Shown in pieces: positions 40,493-50,364 of a stretch of DNA of 64,000 nt (its first letter is position 1; each line of letters opens with the position of its first letter). A program made the position numbers and the translations under genes. A model generated the notes under the pieces. It saw only the letters and a program-made list of their open reading frames with translations. It did no database searches and was not told the DNA's origin. The DNA comes from Candidatus Woesearchaeota archaeon (GTDB lineage Archaea; Nanobdellota; Nanobdellia; Woesearchaeales; WJKL01): NCBI GenBank assembly GCA_019322435.1, contig JAHWIR010000006.1, positions 21,760 to 85,759 of the forward strand, read 5' to 3'.

Positions 40493-42076
40493 ATGGAACA
40501 AGAAAAACAAAAACAAATTATAAAGTATTTTTTGAAAAAAGAAATATTATTGTCAAAAGGGTTTCTAGATTCTTTAACAGAAGATTTCAATTCACAGCAG
40601 CTCCACTCAACTTTATCCAACAACCTAAAATCAAAAAATTTCCTCCTTCTCTCATCAGATGTCAAGAAGATGATTGACAAGCAAGCCAGCATGGACATCA
40701 ACTGGCTTGATTTTGACAAAGCCCGCGTTTTATTAGAAAAAGGAAAAAACAAAGAGCTATATTTCAAATTCATAGAATTCCTGCATTCAGAAGAGATAAC
40801 AGCAGACTCTTCTAAATATCCAGTAAATGTAATCTTCTCCTATAAAGAAGAGAGCAAAAAACGGAATATCCAGGATTTTGTTGCTTACTTCAATGCCCGC
40901 TACAAAGCTCTAGAAGCAATCCTCAGAACAAGACAAGAACTCCAAAATTTAACCTCTATTGCAAGATTAAAAAACAAAAAAGACAAGGAAACAATATCAA
41001 TCATTGGCCTGGTAAGAGATAAACGCACAACATCTAAAGGCGGACTGATGCTCACAGTAGAAGATCCAACAGGCTGGATTAAAGTATACATAAACAACAA
41101 CAAGCCAGAATTATTTACACCATCCAAAGATATAGTATTAGATGAAGTTATAGGCATAATTGGAGTCAACGGAGAAAAAATAGTCTTTGCAAACAATATA
41201 ATATGGCCAGATGTCCCGTTGAACAAAGAACTTAAAAAATCTCCTGATGAGGCTTACGCAGTTTTCTTGTCAGACCTGCACGTCGGTTCAGATAAATTCC
41301 TTCCAAACGAATTCAACCAGTTTTTAGAATGGATCAACGGAAATGTCGGAAACGACGAGCAGAAAGAGATCGCCAGTAAAGCAAGATACATCTTTATCGT
41401 AGGAGACTTAGTAGACGGCTTGGGCATCTACCCTGGCCAGGAAGATGAATTAATAATCAAAGACATCAAAGAGCAATACACAGAATGTGCTAAACTTCTC
41501 AAAAAAATTCCTTCCCATATCAAACTAATAATATGTCCAGGAAATCACGATGCAATGCGTATTGCAGAACCACAGCCAGAACTCTACAAAGACTTTGCAG
41601 AATCTATCTGGCAGCTTCCAAACACCACAATGGTCAGCAACCCAGCTATTGTTAATATCCATTCCTCAGAAGAATTTCCAGGGTTCGATGTCTTGCTCTA
41701 TCATGGTTTTTCCTTTGACTACTTTGTTGCCAATGTAGATTCAATCAGAAACCAAGGAGGCTATGACCGCGCCGACCTTATAATGCAGTTCCTCCTGAAT
41801 AAAAGACACCTTGCTCCAACCCACACCTCCACATTGTATATCCCAGACGTTAAACAAGACTCCTTAGTAATAGAAAAGCTTCCTGATATATTCATAACAG
41901 GACACATCCATAAATCTACAATAAAAAATTATAGGAATATAACTTTGGTCTGCGGCTCATGCTGGCAGGCAAAAACACCATTTCAAGAAAAAGTAGGCCA
42001 CAACCCAGAGCCAGCTAGGGTTCCTGTCCTTAATCTTCAAACAAGAAATTTCAAACTGCTTAAATTCGGAAAATGA
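40493..42076 (+). CDS. polB: DNA polymerase D small subunit (DP1, proofreading exonuclease)
   Basis: 527 aa. N-terminal helical domain and OB fold (TISIIGLVRDKRTTSKGGLML), then the calcineurin-like phosphoesterase domain with intact metal motifs: LSDLHVGSD near residue 259, VGDLVDGLG near 303, CPGNHDAMR near 348, LLYHGFSFDY and FITGHIHKS near 468. This subunit supplies 3'-5' exonuclease proofreading to PolD. Its stop overlaps the DP2 start by 4 bases (ATGA). Side-by-side DP1-DP2 genes are common in archaea. Confidence 0.96.
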   Translation: MEQEKQKQIIKYFLKKEILLSKGFLDSLTEDFNSQQLHSTLSNNLKSKNFLLLSSDVKKMIDKQASMDINWLDFDKARVLLEKGKNKELYFKFIEFLHSEEITADSSKYPVNVIFSYKEESKKRNIQDFVAYFNARYKALEAILRTRQELQNLTSIARLKNKKDKETISIIGLVRDKRTTSKGGLMLTVEDPTGWIKVYINNNKPELFTPSKDIVLDEVIGIIGVNGEKIVFANNIIWPDVPLNKELKKSPDEAYAVFLSDLHVGSDKFLPNEFNQFLEWINGNVGNDEQKEIASKARYIFIVGDLVDGLGIYPGQEDELIIKDIKEQYTECAKLLKKIPSHIKLIICPGNHDAMRIAEPQPELYKDFAESIWQLPNTTMVSNPAIVNIHSSEEFPGFDVLLYHGFSFDYFVANVDSIRNQGGYDRADLIMQFLLNKRHLAPTHTSTLYIPDVKQDSLVIEKLPDIFITGHIHKSTIKNYRNITLVCGSCWQAKTPFQEKVGHNPEPARVPVLNLQTRNFKLLKFGK

Positions 42077-45000
42077 GTGAACAAGCTTCAGAGGAAATTG
42101 AAAATTATTTCAAAGAGATAGATAAAAAAGTAACAAGCACGTACGAAATAGCAACAAAAGCAAGAAAACTCGGCTTTGACCCAGAAGAAAAAGTAGACAT
42201 TCCTCTTGCAAGAAACATGGCTGAGCGTGTTACAGGCCTAATATCAGCAGTAGCTCCGCAGATTGTCAATTCCGGAGTATCAAAAAGACTCCAAGAACTT
42301 GAAAAAAAGTATGGAGTATTGGACTGGAGAATCTCCTTAATAATTGCAGAAGAGATCGCCAACCAAAAATTCTGTAAATTCAAAGATAAAAAAGAGGCAA
42401 TGGAAGTAGGCATTAGAGCAGGCTTTGCATACCACACCCTTGGCTCTGTCGCTTCTCCATTAGAGGGCTTTGTAGAATTAAAAATAGAAAAAAGGCATGA
42501 TGGAAAAGAATACTTCAAGCTTTACTTCTCAGGCCCAATCAGGTCTGCTGGAGGCACCGGCGCCTCAGTCTCAATCTTAATTGCTGACTACATCAGAAAA
42601 AAAATGGGATACGCTCCTTATGATCCAAGAGAAGAAGAAGTAAAGAGATATGTAACAGAACTTTACGATTATCACGAGCGTATCACCAACCTTCAATACC
42701 TCCCTTCACCAGAAGAAATAGAATTCCTAACCCAGCGCATCCCAGTTCAAATTGCAGGAGACCCATCTGAAAAAATTGAAGTTTCCAACTACAAAGACCT
42801 GGAGCGTGTAGAAACCAACATAATCAGGAACGGCGTCTGCCTAACTATTGGAGAAGGAATAGCCCAAAAAGCCCCAAAACTATGGAAGCAGCTCTCAACC
42901 TGGGGGCACGAATTCTCAATGGAGCAATGGGATTTCTTAAAAGATTTTATTGATCTGCAAAAAATAATCAAAGCAAGAGAACAAGCAACAGAAAAACAAG
43001 AAGCACCTTCTGCTAAAATAAAGCCAGATTTTACTTTTATTGCAGATTTGGTTGCTGGCCGTCCAGTCCTAACACACCCATTAGCACCAGGAGGCTTCCG
43101 CCTTAGATATGGGCGTTCAAGAACATCTGGCTATTCAGCCACATCCATCCATCCTGTTACAATGATAATCCTTAATCAATATATAGCAACAGGCACACAG
43201 CTTAAAGTAGAGCGCCCGGGAAAAGGCTGTACAGTAACAGCCTGCAACACAATAGAAGGCCCCATTGTAAAACTAGAAGATGGTTCTGTTATACAGCTAA
43301 ACTCAGAAAAGGAACTAAAAGAATACTTGGAAAAGATAAAAGAAATATTATTCTTAGGAGATATGCTTATCAGTTATGGAGATTTCCTCAACAGAGCCCA
43401 TGTCTTGATACCTCCAGGCTATTGCGAAGAATGGTGGATTCAAGAGCTTGAAAAAGCAACAGTGAATAATTTTGGCAGCTTGGACATCTACAAACTATCA
43501 CAACTAGTCGAAATTCCTGAAAAACTTCTTAATGATTTAATAAAAAATCCTCTTAAAACAACAGTCTCAGCACAGCAGGCAATAAACATATCCAAAAAAC
43601 TGCAAATCCCTCTCCACCCTTCTTATACATATCATTGGAAACTCCTTGACACAGAACAACTCACATCCCTGCTTAACTCATTAAAAGATGCTAATATCAA
43701 AAAAGAAAACAACACAATCAAAAAGATTATCCTCCCTCTTAAAGAAAACACAAAAAAAGCATTAGAATCAATCGGCATCCCGCATATTGTTGTTAACAAA
43801 GAATTTATTGTTATTGAAAAAGACCACGCAGTTGCACTCTCAGCCCAACTAGACCCATCAAAAATTTCAGATATCAAAGAAAAAGAAATTTTTGATGTAA
43901 TCAAAGAAAATTCCTCAGTAAAACTTAGAGACAAATCAGGGATATTTATTGGAGCAAGGATGGGCAGACCTGAAAAAGCAAAAATGAGAAAACTGACAGG
44001 CTCTCCGCATGTCTTGTTCCCTGTTGGAAAAGAAGGAGACAGATTGCGCTGCTTCCAGGCAGCAATGGAAACAGGCAAGATCCGTTCTGACTTCCCAATA
44101 TTCTTTTGCAAAAAATGCAACAAAGAAACAATCTTTTCTATTTGTGAATCATGCAGCAAAAAAACAGAAAAACATTTCCATTGCAACATCTGCGGACCAC
44201 TTCCAGAACCAACCTGCCCAAAACATGGCCCACTTCCCAGCTATAAAACACAAGATATTGATATAAAACATTATTTTCAAGCAGCATTAAAAAAATTAAA
44301 AACAAGAACATACCCTGATTTGATAAAAGGTGTGCGCGGAACATCTAACAAAGACCATACTCCAGAACACCTGATAAAAGGAATTCTTCGTGCAAAACAC
44401 AATATCTATGTTAACAAAGATGGAACAACTCGCTATGACATGACCCAACTTCCAATAACACATTTTAAACCAAAAGAAATCGGAACTTCAATAGAAAGAC
44501 TAAAAGAGCTTGGCTATACAAAAGATATAAACAGCAAGCCACTGGAAGATAAAGAACAGATTCTTGAATTAAAACCACAGGACATAATCCTCCCAGCATG
44601 CCAGGAATCTCCAGATGAAGGAGCAGACAAAGTTCTTTTTAATCTTGCAAACTTCTGCGACGAAATTCTAAAAGAGATGTATGATTTAGAACCGTTCTAC
44701 AACCTAAAATCAGAACAAGACCTAACAGGCCACTTGGTTTTGGCTTTAGCTCCGCACACCTCTGCTGCAATTGTTGGAAGAATTATTGGCTTCTCCAACA
44801 CCCAGGGCTTTTTTGCGCATCCTGTCTTGCATGCAGCAACAAGAAGAGATTGTGATGGAGATGAAGCATCTATCATGCTGTTGATGGACGCTCTGCTTAA
44901 TTTCTCCCGCCAATACCTTCCAGCCCACAGAGGCTCTAGACAAGACGCTCCACTAGTAATGACCTCCCGCCTAACACCATCAGAAGTAGATGATATGATA

Positions 45001-45597
45001 TTTGACATGGACATTGCCTGGCGATATCCATTAGAATTCTACAATGCCTGCTTAGAATATAAAAACCCATGGGAAACAGAGATTGACAAATTCGGCAACC
45101 ACCTTGCAACCCCAAAACAATACCAAGGACTTGGCTTTACCCATGACACCACCAACATCAACAAAGGAGTAAGATGCTCTGCCTACAAAACCCTTCCAAG
45201 CATGGAAGAAAAACTAAAAGGCCAGATGGACATTGCAGAGAAACTAAGAGCAGTTGACACAGTTGATGTTGCAAGATTAGTAATTGAAAAGCATTTCATC
45301 AGAGACACCAAAGGAAACCTAAGAAAATTCTCAATGCAGCAATTTAGATGTGTAAAATGCAATGAAAAATACAGACGCCCACCCTTAATAGGCAAATGCG
45401 AATGCGGAGGAAGAATCATCTTCACAATCTCAGAAGGTTCTGTAATAAAATACCTCGAGCCCTCAATCTCCCTTGCAAACAAATACAATGTCCCCCCTTA
45501 TCTAAAACAAAGCTTGACGCTGTTGCAAAGAAGAATCGAAGACGTCTTTGGAAAAGAAAAAGAAAAACAAGAAGGCCTTGGGAAGTGGTTTGGTTAA
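42073..45597 (+). CDS. polC: DNA polymerase D large subunit (DP2)
   Basis: 1174 aa catalytic subunit of PolD. The polymerase centre is ATRRDCDGDEASIMLLMDAL (about residues 920-940) with the two metal-binding aspartates; the residue before Cys-Asp is Asp, where Asn is usual in Pyrococcus. A Zn-rich region (FFCKKCNKET, ICESCSKK, CNICGPLP, TCPKHG) spans about 677-720, and a C-terminal zinc motif (FRCVKCNEKYRRPP, GKCECGG) lies near 1091-1116. The end QEGLGKWFG is a PCNA-interacting box. No intein interrupts it. It overlaps the 3' end of a convergent small gene by 4 bases. Confidence 0.97.
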   Translation: MSEQASEEIENYFKEIDKKVTSTYEIATKARKLGFDPEEKVDIPLARNMAERVTGLISAVAPQIVNSGVSKRLQELEKKYGVLDWRISLIIAEEIANQKFCKFKDKKEAMEVGIRAGFAYHTLGSVASPLEGFVELKIEKRHDGKEYFKLYFSGPIRSAGGTGASVSILIADYIRKKMGYAPYDPREEEVKRYVTELYDYHERITNLQYLPSPEEIEFLTQRIPVQIAGDPSEKIEVSNYKDLERVETNIIRNGVCLTIGEGIAQKAPKLWKQLSTWGHEFSMEQWDFLKDFIDLQKIIKAREQATEKQEAPSAKIKPDFTFIADLVAGRPVLTHPLAPGGFRLRYGRSRTSGYSATSIHPVTMIILNQYIATGTQLKVERPGKGCTVTACNTIEGPIVKLEDGSVIQLNSEKELKEYLEKIKEILFLGDMLISYGDFLNRAHVLIPPGYCEEWWIQELEKATVNNFGSLDIYKLSQLVEIPEKLLNDLIKNPLKTTVSAQQAINISKKLQIPLHPSYTYHWKLLDTEQLTSLLNSLKDANIKKENNTIKKIILPLKENTKKALESIGIPHIVVNKEFIVIEKDHAVALSAQLDPSKISDIKEKEIFDVIKENSSVKLRDKSGIFIGARMGRPEKAKMRKLTGSPHVLFPVGKEGDRLRCFQAAMETGKIRSDFPIFFCKKCNKETIFSICESCSKKTEKHFHCNICGPLPEPTCPKHGPLPSYKTQDIDIKHYFQAALKKLKTRTYPDLIKGVRGTSNKDHTPEHLIKGILRAKHNIYVNKDGTTRYDMTQLPITHFKPKEIGTSIERLKELGYTKDINSKPLEDKEQILELKPQDIILPACQESPDEGADKVLFNLANFCDEILKEMYDLEPFYNLKSEQDLTGHLVLALAPHTSAAIVGRIIGFSNTQGFFAHPVLHAATRRDCDGDEASIMLLMDALLNFSRQYLPAHRGSRQDAPLVMTSRLTPSEVDDMIFDMDIAWRYPLEFYNACLEYKNPWETEIDKFGNHLATPKQYQGLGFTHDTTNINKGVRCSAYKTLPSMEEKLKGQMDIAEKLRAVDTVDVARLVIEKHFIRDTKGNLRKFSMQQFRCVKCNEKYRRPPLIGKCECGGRIIFTISEGSVIKYLEPSISLANKYNVPPYLKQSLTLLQRRIEDVFGKEKEKQEGLGKWFG

Positions 45598-45866
45598 AAA
45601 TCATATCCTAATAACTTATTAACTAAAGGATGTTGCCCAGTTGCGCCCATATATGCACCAATTGCTGCATTCGCAACAACCAACACCAACCCAATTATAG
45701 AACAAATTAAAGCGGCCATTGCAAGTTTTTCCTGATTCTTTATACCTCTAACACTCAAAACCAAAGCAATTATTGCGATTGGAAGTCCTAACAAAGGAAA
45801 CAATGCAAAAGGAATACTCAATATGCCAAGTACCAATGCAGGAACCGCTCTTTTTTCTTTAGCCAT
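45594..45866 (-). CDS. Small DUF4190-like membrane protein
   Basis: 90 aa from ATG 45866. Two hydrophobic stretches (VPALVLGILSIPFALFPLLG, then IAIIALVLSVRG; second LAMAALICSIIGLVLVVANA) with the Ala/Leu/Gly-rich pattern of DUF4190 proteins, which have two or three membrane helices and unknown function. Starting at MAKEKRA gives the expected basic N-terminus; an upstream in-frame start would add eight hydrophobic residues. Convergent with DP2, overlapping its last 4 bases. Confidence 0.7.
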   Translation of the reverse strand: MAKEKRAVPALVLGILSIPFALFPLLGLPIAIIALVLSVRGIKNQEKLAMAALICSIIGLVLVVANAAIGAYMGATGQHPLVNKLLGYDF

Positions 45867-45913
45867 AATTATCACCACAATTAACAACACATCTAAACAT
45901 TATAAGCTTTTCT

Positions 45914-46216
45914 CTAATCTTCCTGAACAATAACCCCTTCTGCATGAGGCACTCCTTTTATTCTAATCACTCTATCCTTATCAATTATCCCTGCTTTCAC
46001 ACCAAGTTTAACAGCCTTCTCTCCGCATAAATTAACAATATGAACAGACTTCATCAGATTCAAAATCCTCTCCTCATCCATCTCCTCTCCTTTGTAAAAA
46101 TTAGAACTCAAATCTAATTGCTTCTTGCCTTCTTCATAACATTTACCAATAATATCAGAATCACAGACAGCAAGAATCACTCTTCCTTCATGAGACTTGT
46201 GCAGTTTTGCAATCAT
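45914..46216 (-). CDS. DUF424 protein
   Basis: 100 aa. Matches the archaeal DUF424 pattern: MIAKLHKSHEGRVILAVCDS, IIGKCYEEGKKQLDLSSNFY, EERILNLMKSVHIVNLCGEK and HAEGVIVQED. Function unestablished. The start at 46216 is chosen because its ATG overlaps the aIF2-beta stop (ATGA); an upstream start would overlap it by 37 bases. It is co-transcribed with the translation factor, suggesting a link to translation. Confidence 0.85.
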   Translation of the reverse strand: MIAKLHKSHEGRVILAVCDSDIIGKCYEEGKKQLDLSSNFYKGEEMDEERILNLMKSVHIVNLCGEKAVKLGVKAGIIDKDRVIRIKGVPHAEGVIVQED

Positions 46217-46611
46217 TTTACAGGATGCTTTGCTCCGCATGCCAGACATTTCAAGAACACAACATCTCCATCTTTAACCAACTTAGTATCTGGCTTTTTG
46301 CATTCAGGACAAATAACAAACAATTCAACATATTTCTGGATCTTTTCATTGATTCTTGCAGCAGGAACCTTTGCTCCAATTATCAAGGCGCTCTGCTTCA
46401 GCTCACCAGGAGCAGCCAATTCCTTAAGCACAAACTTCAGCAGATGCTCTACCTTCCTGTGTAGAACAGCAGCAATCTGATGAAAATTATTGATTATTGT
46501 TCTATTCCCTTGAATATGCCCTCTGACTTTAGGAATCTCAAATCTTTCTACTTTCAAAACAGAGTCAGGCAGTTCTTTCCTTGCTTTATCCAATAATTTC
46601 TTATAATCCAT
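46213..46611 (-). CDS. eif2b: Translation initiation factor aIF2-beta
   Basis: 132 aa beta subunit of the archaeal initiation factor 2 that delivers initiator tRNA. Core: MDYKKLLDKARKELPDS, FEIPKVRGHIQGNRTIINNF, ELAAPGELKQSALIIGAKVP, and the C-terminal zinc ribbon VICPECKKPDTKLV and LKCLACGAKHPVK. ATG at 46611 is chosen because the TATA-like CTTTAAATAA (46634-46643, minus strand) is about 27 bases upstream, giving a leaderless mRNA; upstream codons would encode an untypical hydrophobic extension. Followed by DUF424 with a 4-base overlap. Confidence 0.94.
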   Translation of the reverse strand: MDYKKLLDKARKELPDSVLKVERFEIPKVRGHIQGNRTIINNFHQIAAVLHRKVEHLLKFVLKELAAPGELKQSALIIGAKVPAARINEKIQKYVELFVICPECKKPDTKLVKDGDVVFLKCLACGAKHPVK

Positions 46612-46654
46612 AGTCAATAACAAATAAAAGACCTTATTTAAAGTTAATGTTTCA

Positions 46655-46692
46655 GGTACCCACACGAACAAAGTGAGTGTGACTCTTCGCAA
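46655..46692 (+). repeat. Hairpin repeat copy 2, upstream of aIF2-beta and the SpoIIM-like gene
   Basis: Begins GGTACCCACACGA and ends GTGTGACTCTTCGCAA. The CACAC/GTGTG stem differs from the CAGAC/GTCTG stem of the L15 copy by compensatory changes. It lies between the TATA boxes of the two divergent genes, so probably outside both transcripts. Confidence 0.65.
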
Positions 46693-46713
46693 CCAAATTA
46701 TCAAATACAAAAA

Positions 46714-46721
46714 TTTATATA
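46714..46721 (+). promoter_or_regulatory. TATA box for the SpoIIM-like gene
   Basis: TTTATATA followed by ACC, ending 22 bases before the ATG at 46744; leaderless start expected. Confidence 0.65.
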
Positions 46722-46743
46722 CCAACTATTCCCTTTTTTAATC

Positions 46744-47577
46744 ATGGTCCTAGAATCTATTATTAATCCATTAAGAGCAGAGAAAAAACCATGGAGCATG
46801 TTCTTTATAGGCGCAGCATATTCTTCTATTGCCTTATTCCTAGGAAACTGGATATTCAATGAATACGCTTCTTTGATCATGGTTTTCCTGACTACAATGG
46901 CATGCATCCCTTTATTATACAAAACAATGAGGACAGAAGAAAAAAAAGACACAGAGATAGAACCAGAAAGCGCATTGATAAAAGAACACAGCAAAGCAAT
47001 AATCTTCCTGATGTTTTTATTCCTGGGAATCACAGCAGCCTTTGTCCTCTGGTATGTTGTTCTTCCTTCTGGCTTTGTTCAAAACTCTTTCCGCTCCCAG
47101 ACCCTTACAATCCAGTCAATCAACACAAGAATCACAGGAGACGCCCTCAACATAAAAACCCTCACAAACATACTATTAAACAATCTCAAGGTCCTAATCT
47201 TCTGTATTTTGTTCTCTTTCCTATATGGAGCAGGAGCAATCTTCATCTTGACATGGAACGCATCAGTGATTGCAACAGCAATAGGAAATTTCATAAGAAC
47301 AAACATTGCAGCAAAAACCCCCTCTATAGCATCCTATTTTCAGATAGTCTCTTTAGCTTTGCTCCGTTATCTGATTCATGGAATCCCTGAGATAGTGGCT
47401 TACTTCGTCGGAGGCCTTGCAGGAGGCATAATATCAGTAGCAGTCATCAGAGAAAGATTTGGAACAAGAAGATTTGAAAAAATAATTTTTGACTCCTCAG
47501 ACCTTATCATTCTAGCTGTTCTTATCCTTATCTTATCAGCATTAATAGAAGTATATATAACTCCAATATTATTCTAG
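46744..47577 (+). CDS. SpoIIM-like (DUF95) membrane protein
   Basis: 277 aa, about six membrane segments. The central part LNNLKVLIFCILFSFLYGAG followed by AIFILTWNASVIATAIG, and HGIPEIVAYFVGGLAGGIIS, are the core signatures of the Stage II sporulation protein M/DUF95 family, found across archaea and bacteria without sporulation. In archaea the role is unknown; it may help with membrane organisation or division. N-terminal segment SMFFIGAAYSSIALFLGNWIF is the first span. It ends near two hairpins shared with the convergent rpa gene. Confidence 0.88.
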   Translation: MVLESIINPLRAEKKPWSMFFIGAAYSSIALFLGNWIFNEYASLIMVFLTTMACIPLLYKTMRTEEKKDTEIEPESALIKEHSKAIIFLMFLFLGITAAFVLWYVVLPSGFVQNSFRSQTLTIQSINTRITGDALNIKTLTNILLNNLKVLIFCILFSFLYGAGAIFILTWNASVIATAIGNFIRTNIAAKTPSIASYFQIVSLALLRYLIHGIPEIVAYFVGGLAGGIISVAVIRERFGTRRFEKIIFDSSDLIILAVLILILSALIEVYITPILF

Positions 47578-47584
47578 GACTTAT

Positions 47585-47631
47585 GAATAACAAGTTATTC
47601 AAAGTTCTAGAATCTTCTATTCCAGAACTTT
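47585..47631. terminator. Terminator-like hairpins between the SpoIIM-like gene and rpa
   Basis: GAATAAC-AA-GTTATTC (47585-47600) followed by an imperfect long stem, AAAGTTCTAGAAT pairing with ATTCCAGAACTTT (47601-47631), which overlaps the 3' end of the convergent rpa coding region. Confidence 0.6.
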
Positions 47632-48273
47632 AACTCTTCCAGGCTTAACTTCAAATAACTCTCCCTCGCTCAACAAATTCTTGACTTCTTTTTCATCCTT
47701 AAACTCATTAACAATCTCTTGAATATCTACTCCATCCCCCTTATCATTATTCCTTACAAACTCAATTATCTTATCTCCCACACTTTCACTAATTACGGTT
47801 TCTTCTACAGCCTCTTCTTTTACATTTTCAATTTCTTTCTTTTCTTCAACAACAGTTTCTTTCTTCACTCCTAGCTCCAACCTTCTGACATCAATCCATT
47901 TCTTATTCTCAACCTTCTTGATAATCTCCAGCAGCAGATACTTCTCATTTCCATATTCTCTTGGCCTACCTATGATTAAAACAACATCTCCAACACTAAT
48001 CCCTGCTAATTTGCCCATATCCTCTCCAAAAACCCTCACAGAAATAGTTCCGCTCCCGTCATCCAGGACAATTGAATTATAGTTAATCTCCTGCCCTTCT
48101 TCTTTTTCAACAACAGCTCCGATGATATTCACTCTAGATATCCTTCTGCTGTCATCCAGTTCAATGTAGTTGGGATTCCAGCCTTCTTCCTGAATATACC
48201 TTCCGCTAAGAATATCCTTTACCCTTACTTTTTCAGCAATCTGCCTTTTTTGAGGCTTTTTCTCTTCAACCAT
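47617..48273 (-). CDS. rpa: Replication protein A-type single-stranded DNA-binding protein
   Basis: 218 aa with an RPA32-like plan. One OB fold (about residues 15-125: RRISRVNIIGAVVEKEEGQE, YNSIVLDDGSGTISVRVFGE, GDVVLIIGRPREYGNEKYLL), a charged linker (KKETVVEEKKEIENVKEEAVE) and a C-terminal winged helix (KIIEFVRNNDKGDGVDIQEI). It coats single-stranded DNA at replication forks. No zinc finger. 15 bases downstream of mcm in the same transcript, a natural pairing of helicase and ssDNA-binding protein. Confidence 0.9.
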   Translation of the reverse strand: MVEEKKPQKRQIAEKVRVKDILSGRYIQEEGWNPNYIELDDSRRISRVNIIGAVVEKEEGQEINYNSIVLDDGSGTISVRVFGEDMGKLAGISVGDVVLIIGRPREYGNEKYLLLEIIKKVENKKWIDVRRLELGVKKETVVEEKKEIENVKEEAVEETVISESVGDKIIEFVRNNDKGDGVDIQEIVNEFKDEKEVKNLLSEGELFEVKPGRVKVLE

Positions 48274-48288
48274 AATTAAAAATCACCA

Positions 48289-50301
48289 CTAAATTTTTTG
48301 TATAAATCCTCTCTTAGGCTCAAAAATATCTCCGCTTCTCTTCAGTTTTTCAATAATATCATCAACATCTCCTACTCCCTGAGCCTCAGCTTCTTTGATC
48401 ACATCATCAAGAGGAATTGTTTTCCCAATCTTATTTTCAAGTTCATCAATGATTTCTTTCACAATATGCACTTTATTTCTTTGAGAAGCTGTAATGCCGC
48501 TTGTTATCCTGTCAATATCAATCTTTCCTGTTTCAGGATCAACTCCTATTTCACTTAGACAATAATGCAGTATATCAATCGCTCTTCTTGCGTCCTTTTT
48601 AGTAATCTTGTCGCTCAATCTTGTTCTTGCTGAAGCTTCTGCCAATCTTACCAAAGCCTCAAGCTGTCTTGGAGAGATGGGTATTGCTCTGGTAGCACCC
48701 TCCTCAGACCCCTCTCTATTTCTCATATCAACATAATAAGTCTTTATCTCTTCTAAAGCAGTGCTTGTCAGTTTTGGTTTGATGTTCTGCCTGGCATAAG
48801 CAATATATTTCCTTAATAATTCTGTTTCTATCTCAGGCTCATCTATCTCAGGATTCTGATGCATATCTAGGATATGGCTGGCCATCTTATCATCTCTGTC
48901 CTTATCAGGCAGATCTTTTATTGGGAATATCAGATCAAATCTGTTGATTAATGTCGGAGGCATGTCAATCTGCTTTGCTAGTATATCATAAGGGTCAAAT
49001 CTTCCAAACTTTGGGTTAGCAGCTGCAAGCACAGTAGTCCTTGCCAATAAAGTTGCTTGGATATTTGCTTTTGAGATAGAGATTGTCTGCTGTTCAAGAG
49101 CTTCGTGCATAGCTCCCCTGTCTTCAGGGCTCATCTTATCCATCTCATCAATACAGCAAAGGCCTTTGTTGGCTAGCACCAAAGCTCCGGCTTCCAAGCT
49201 CCATCCTTTCAAAAACTCATCCCTTACAACAGAAGCTGTCAATCCAGCCCCGCTAACTCCTTTTCCAGAAACATACCTTCCTTTTGGAGCAACAATATTG
49301 ATTCTTTTCAGCATCTGGCTTTTTCCGCTTCCAGGATCTCCAACAAGCAAGACATGCATATCTCCTCTTGTGATGACACCATTTGTTCTCTGCTTATGCA
49401 CTCCTCCCATTAATTGTAATATCAAAGCTTCCTTGACTCGCTCATGCCCATAGATAGAAGGAGCAATAGAACTTATTAGCTTTCTATAAACCTTTGGATC
49501 CTTTGCAAGATCTTTTATTTTCTTCTCTTCTTCCTTATTTATTTCAACTTCATAAAAATTCTCTTCAACAGATTCAACATTGTTTGCTTCTATCAACAGG
49601 TCAAATCTTGTTGTTTGGCTCCCTGATCTGGAAAAGATAGGTACCTCCTTGACACTTCCTACAATCCTTATCTTGCTTCCAGGGTTTGTTTTTCTCTCGC
49701 TCAGCGGACTTACCAGATCATCTTTCAAAAGAACATTCATCCTTTTTGGCTGCTCTCCTCCTTCCAGTTGTTCAGGATCCTCTTCCAGCACAATACCCTG
49801 TGCATCTACCAGCTCTTTTTTCAAAATCCTGAATTTTCCTTTTCTTCCACAGCCGCATTTAGTAGGTTCTTTAAAACTGCTGTCTAATTGCAAAACATTT
49901 ATCACATTGCCGCAGCTAGGACACTCAAATTTAGCTGAAGTAACTTGAGGCCTTACATCAGATTTCTGCCTGACAACACCATCCATCATAAGCAATTTTC
50001 CAATATGGTTGCTTCTTATATTCCTGACCAGTATTGTCTGGCTCTCAGGAAGATTTCCAAATCTTATATTGAACTTTTTCAGTTCAATATCAGAACAATC
50101 TTCAATAGCTTCTTCAGCAGCCCTGACAGCCTCTTCAGGATAATCAAGAAGATAATCAGACAGCTCATGGTCAAACTTCAGAAGTTCAGAAAAATCAACT
50201 ATAAGATACTTCCTACCTTTTCTAATACTGTCTTTTAATTTTGCTTCATAATCCTTTTCAAAAAATTCCTTAAATCTTTTGATTGTTTTAGCAGCTTCCA
50301 T
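48289..50301 (-). CDS. mcm: Minichromosome maintenance helicase MCM
   Basis: 670 aa replicative helicase, intein-free. N-terminal domain with zinc motif FECPSCGNVINV and KCGCGRKGKF (about residues 130-160); AAA+ core with Walker A VGDPGSGKSQML near residue 320, Walker B GLCCIDEMDKMSPEDR near 380, sensor 1 VLAAANPKFGRFD, arginine finger in LINRFDLIFPI; and C-terminal winged helix (IVKEIIDELENKIGKTIPLD). Drives unwinding at the fork. It is followed by the rpa gene and lies on the replication island near the putative origin. Confidence 0.97.
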   Translation of the reverse strand: MEAAKTIKRFKEFFEKDYEAKLKDSIRKGRKYLIVDFSELLKFDHELSDYLLDYPEEAVRAAEEAIEDCSDIELKKFNIRFGNLPESQTILVRNIRSNHIGKLLMMDGVVRQKSDVRPQVTSAKFECPSCGNVINVLQLDSSFKEPTKCGCGRKGKFRILKKELVDAQGIVLEEDPEQLEGGEQPKRMNVLLKDDLVSPLSERKTNPGSKIRIVGSVKEVPIFSRSGSQTTRFDLLIEANNVESVEENFYEVEINKEEEKKIKDLAKDPKVYRKLISSIAPSIYGHERVKEALILQLMGGVHKQRTNGVITRGDMHVLLVGDPGSGKSQMLKRINIVAPKGRYVSGKGVSGAGLTASVVRDEFLKGWSLEAGALVLANKGLCCIDEMDKMSPEDRGAMHEALEQQTISISKANIQATLLARTTVLAAANPKFGRFDPYDILAKQIDMPPTLINRFDLIFPIKDLPDKDRDDKMASHILDMHQNPEIDEPEIETELLRKYIAYARQNIKPKLTSTALEEIKTYYVDMRNREGSEEGATRAIPISPRQLEALVRLAEASARTRLSDKITKKDARRAIDILHYCLSEIGVDPETGKIDIDRITSGITASQRNKVHIVKEIIDELENKIGKTIPLDDVIKEAEAQGVGDVDDIIEKLKRSGDIFEPKRGFIQKI

Positions 50302-50347
50302 ACTCTACAATAAGACCATCCCCCCTTAAATGTCTTACGTCTGTACT

Positions 50348-50364
50348 TGTCCAGTGACCAGTGC
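50348..50364 (+). repeat. 17-nt dispersed repeat, copy 3
   Basis: TGTCCAGTGACCAGTGC, identical to the copies at 25572 and 35504. Located between the mcm start and the end of tbp. Confidence 0.8.

Noticed and set aside
43632..44189. A 185-codon open frame opposite DP2
   Set aside because: Antisense to the catalytic subunit, with no signal of function.
42073..45597. Intein in PolD large subunit, and in MCM at 48289-50301
   Set aside because: Both proteins have normal length and their catalytic motifs are uninterrupted.
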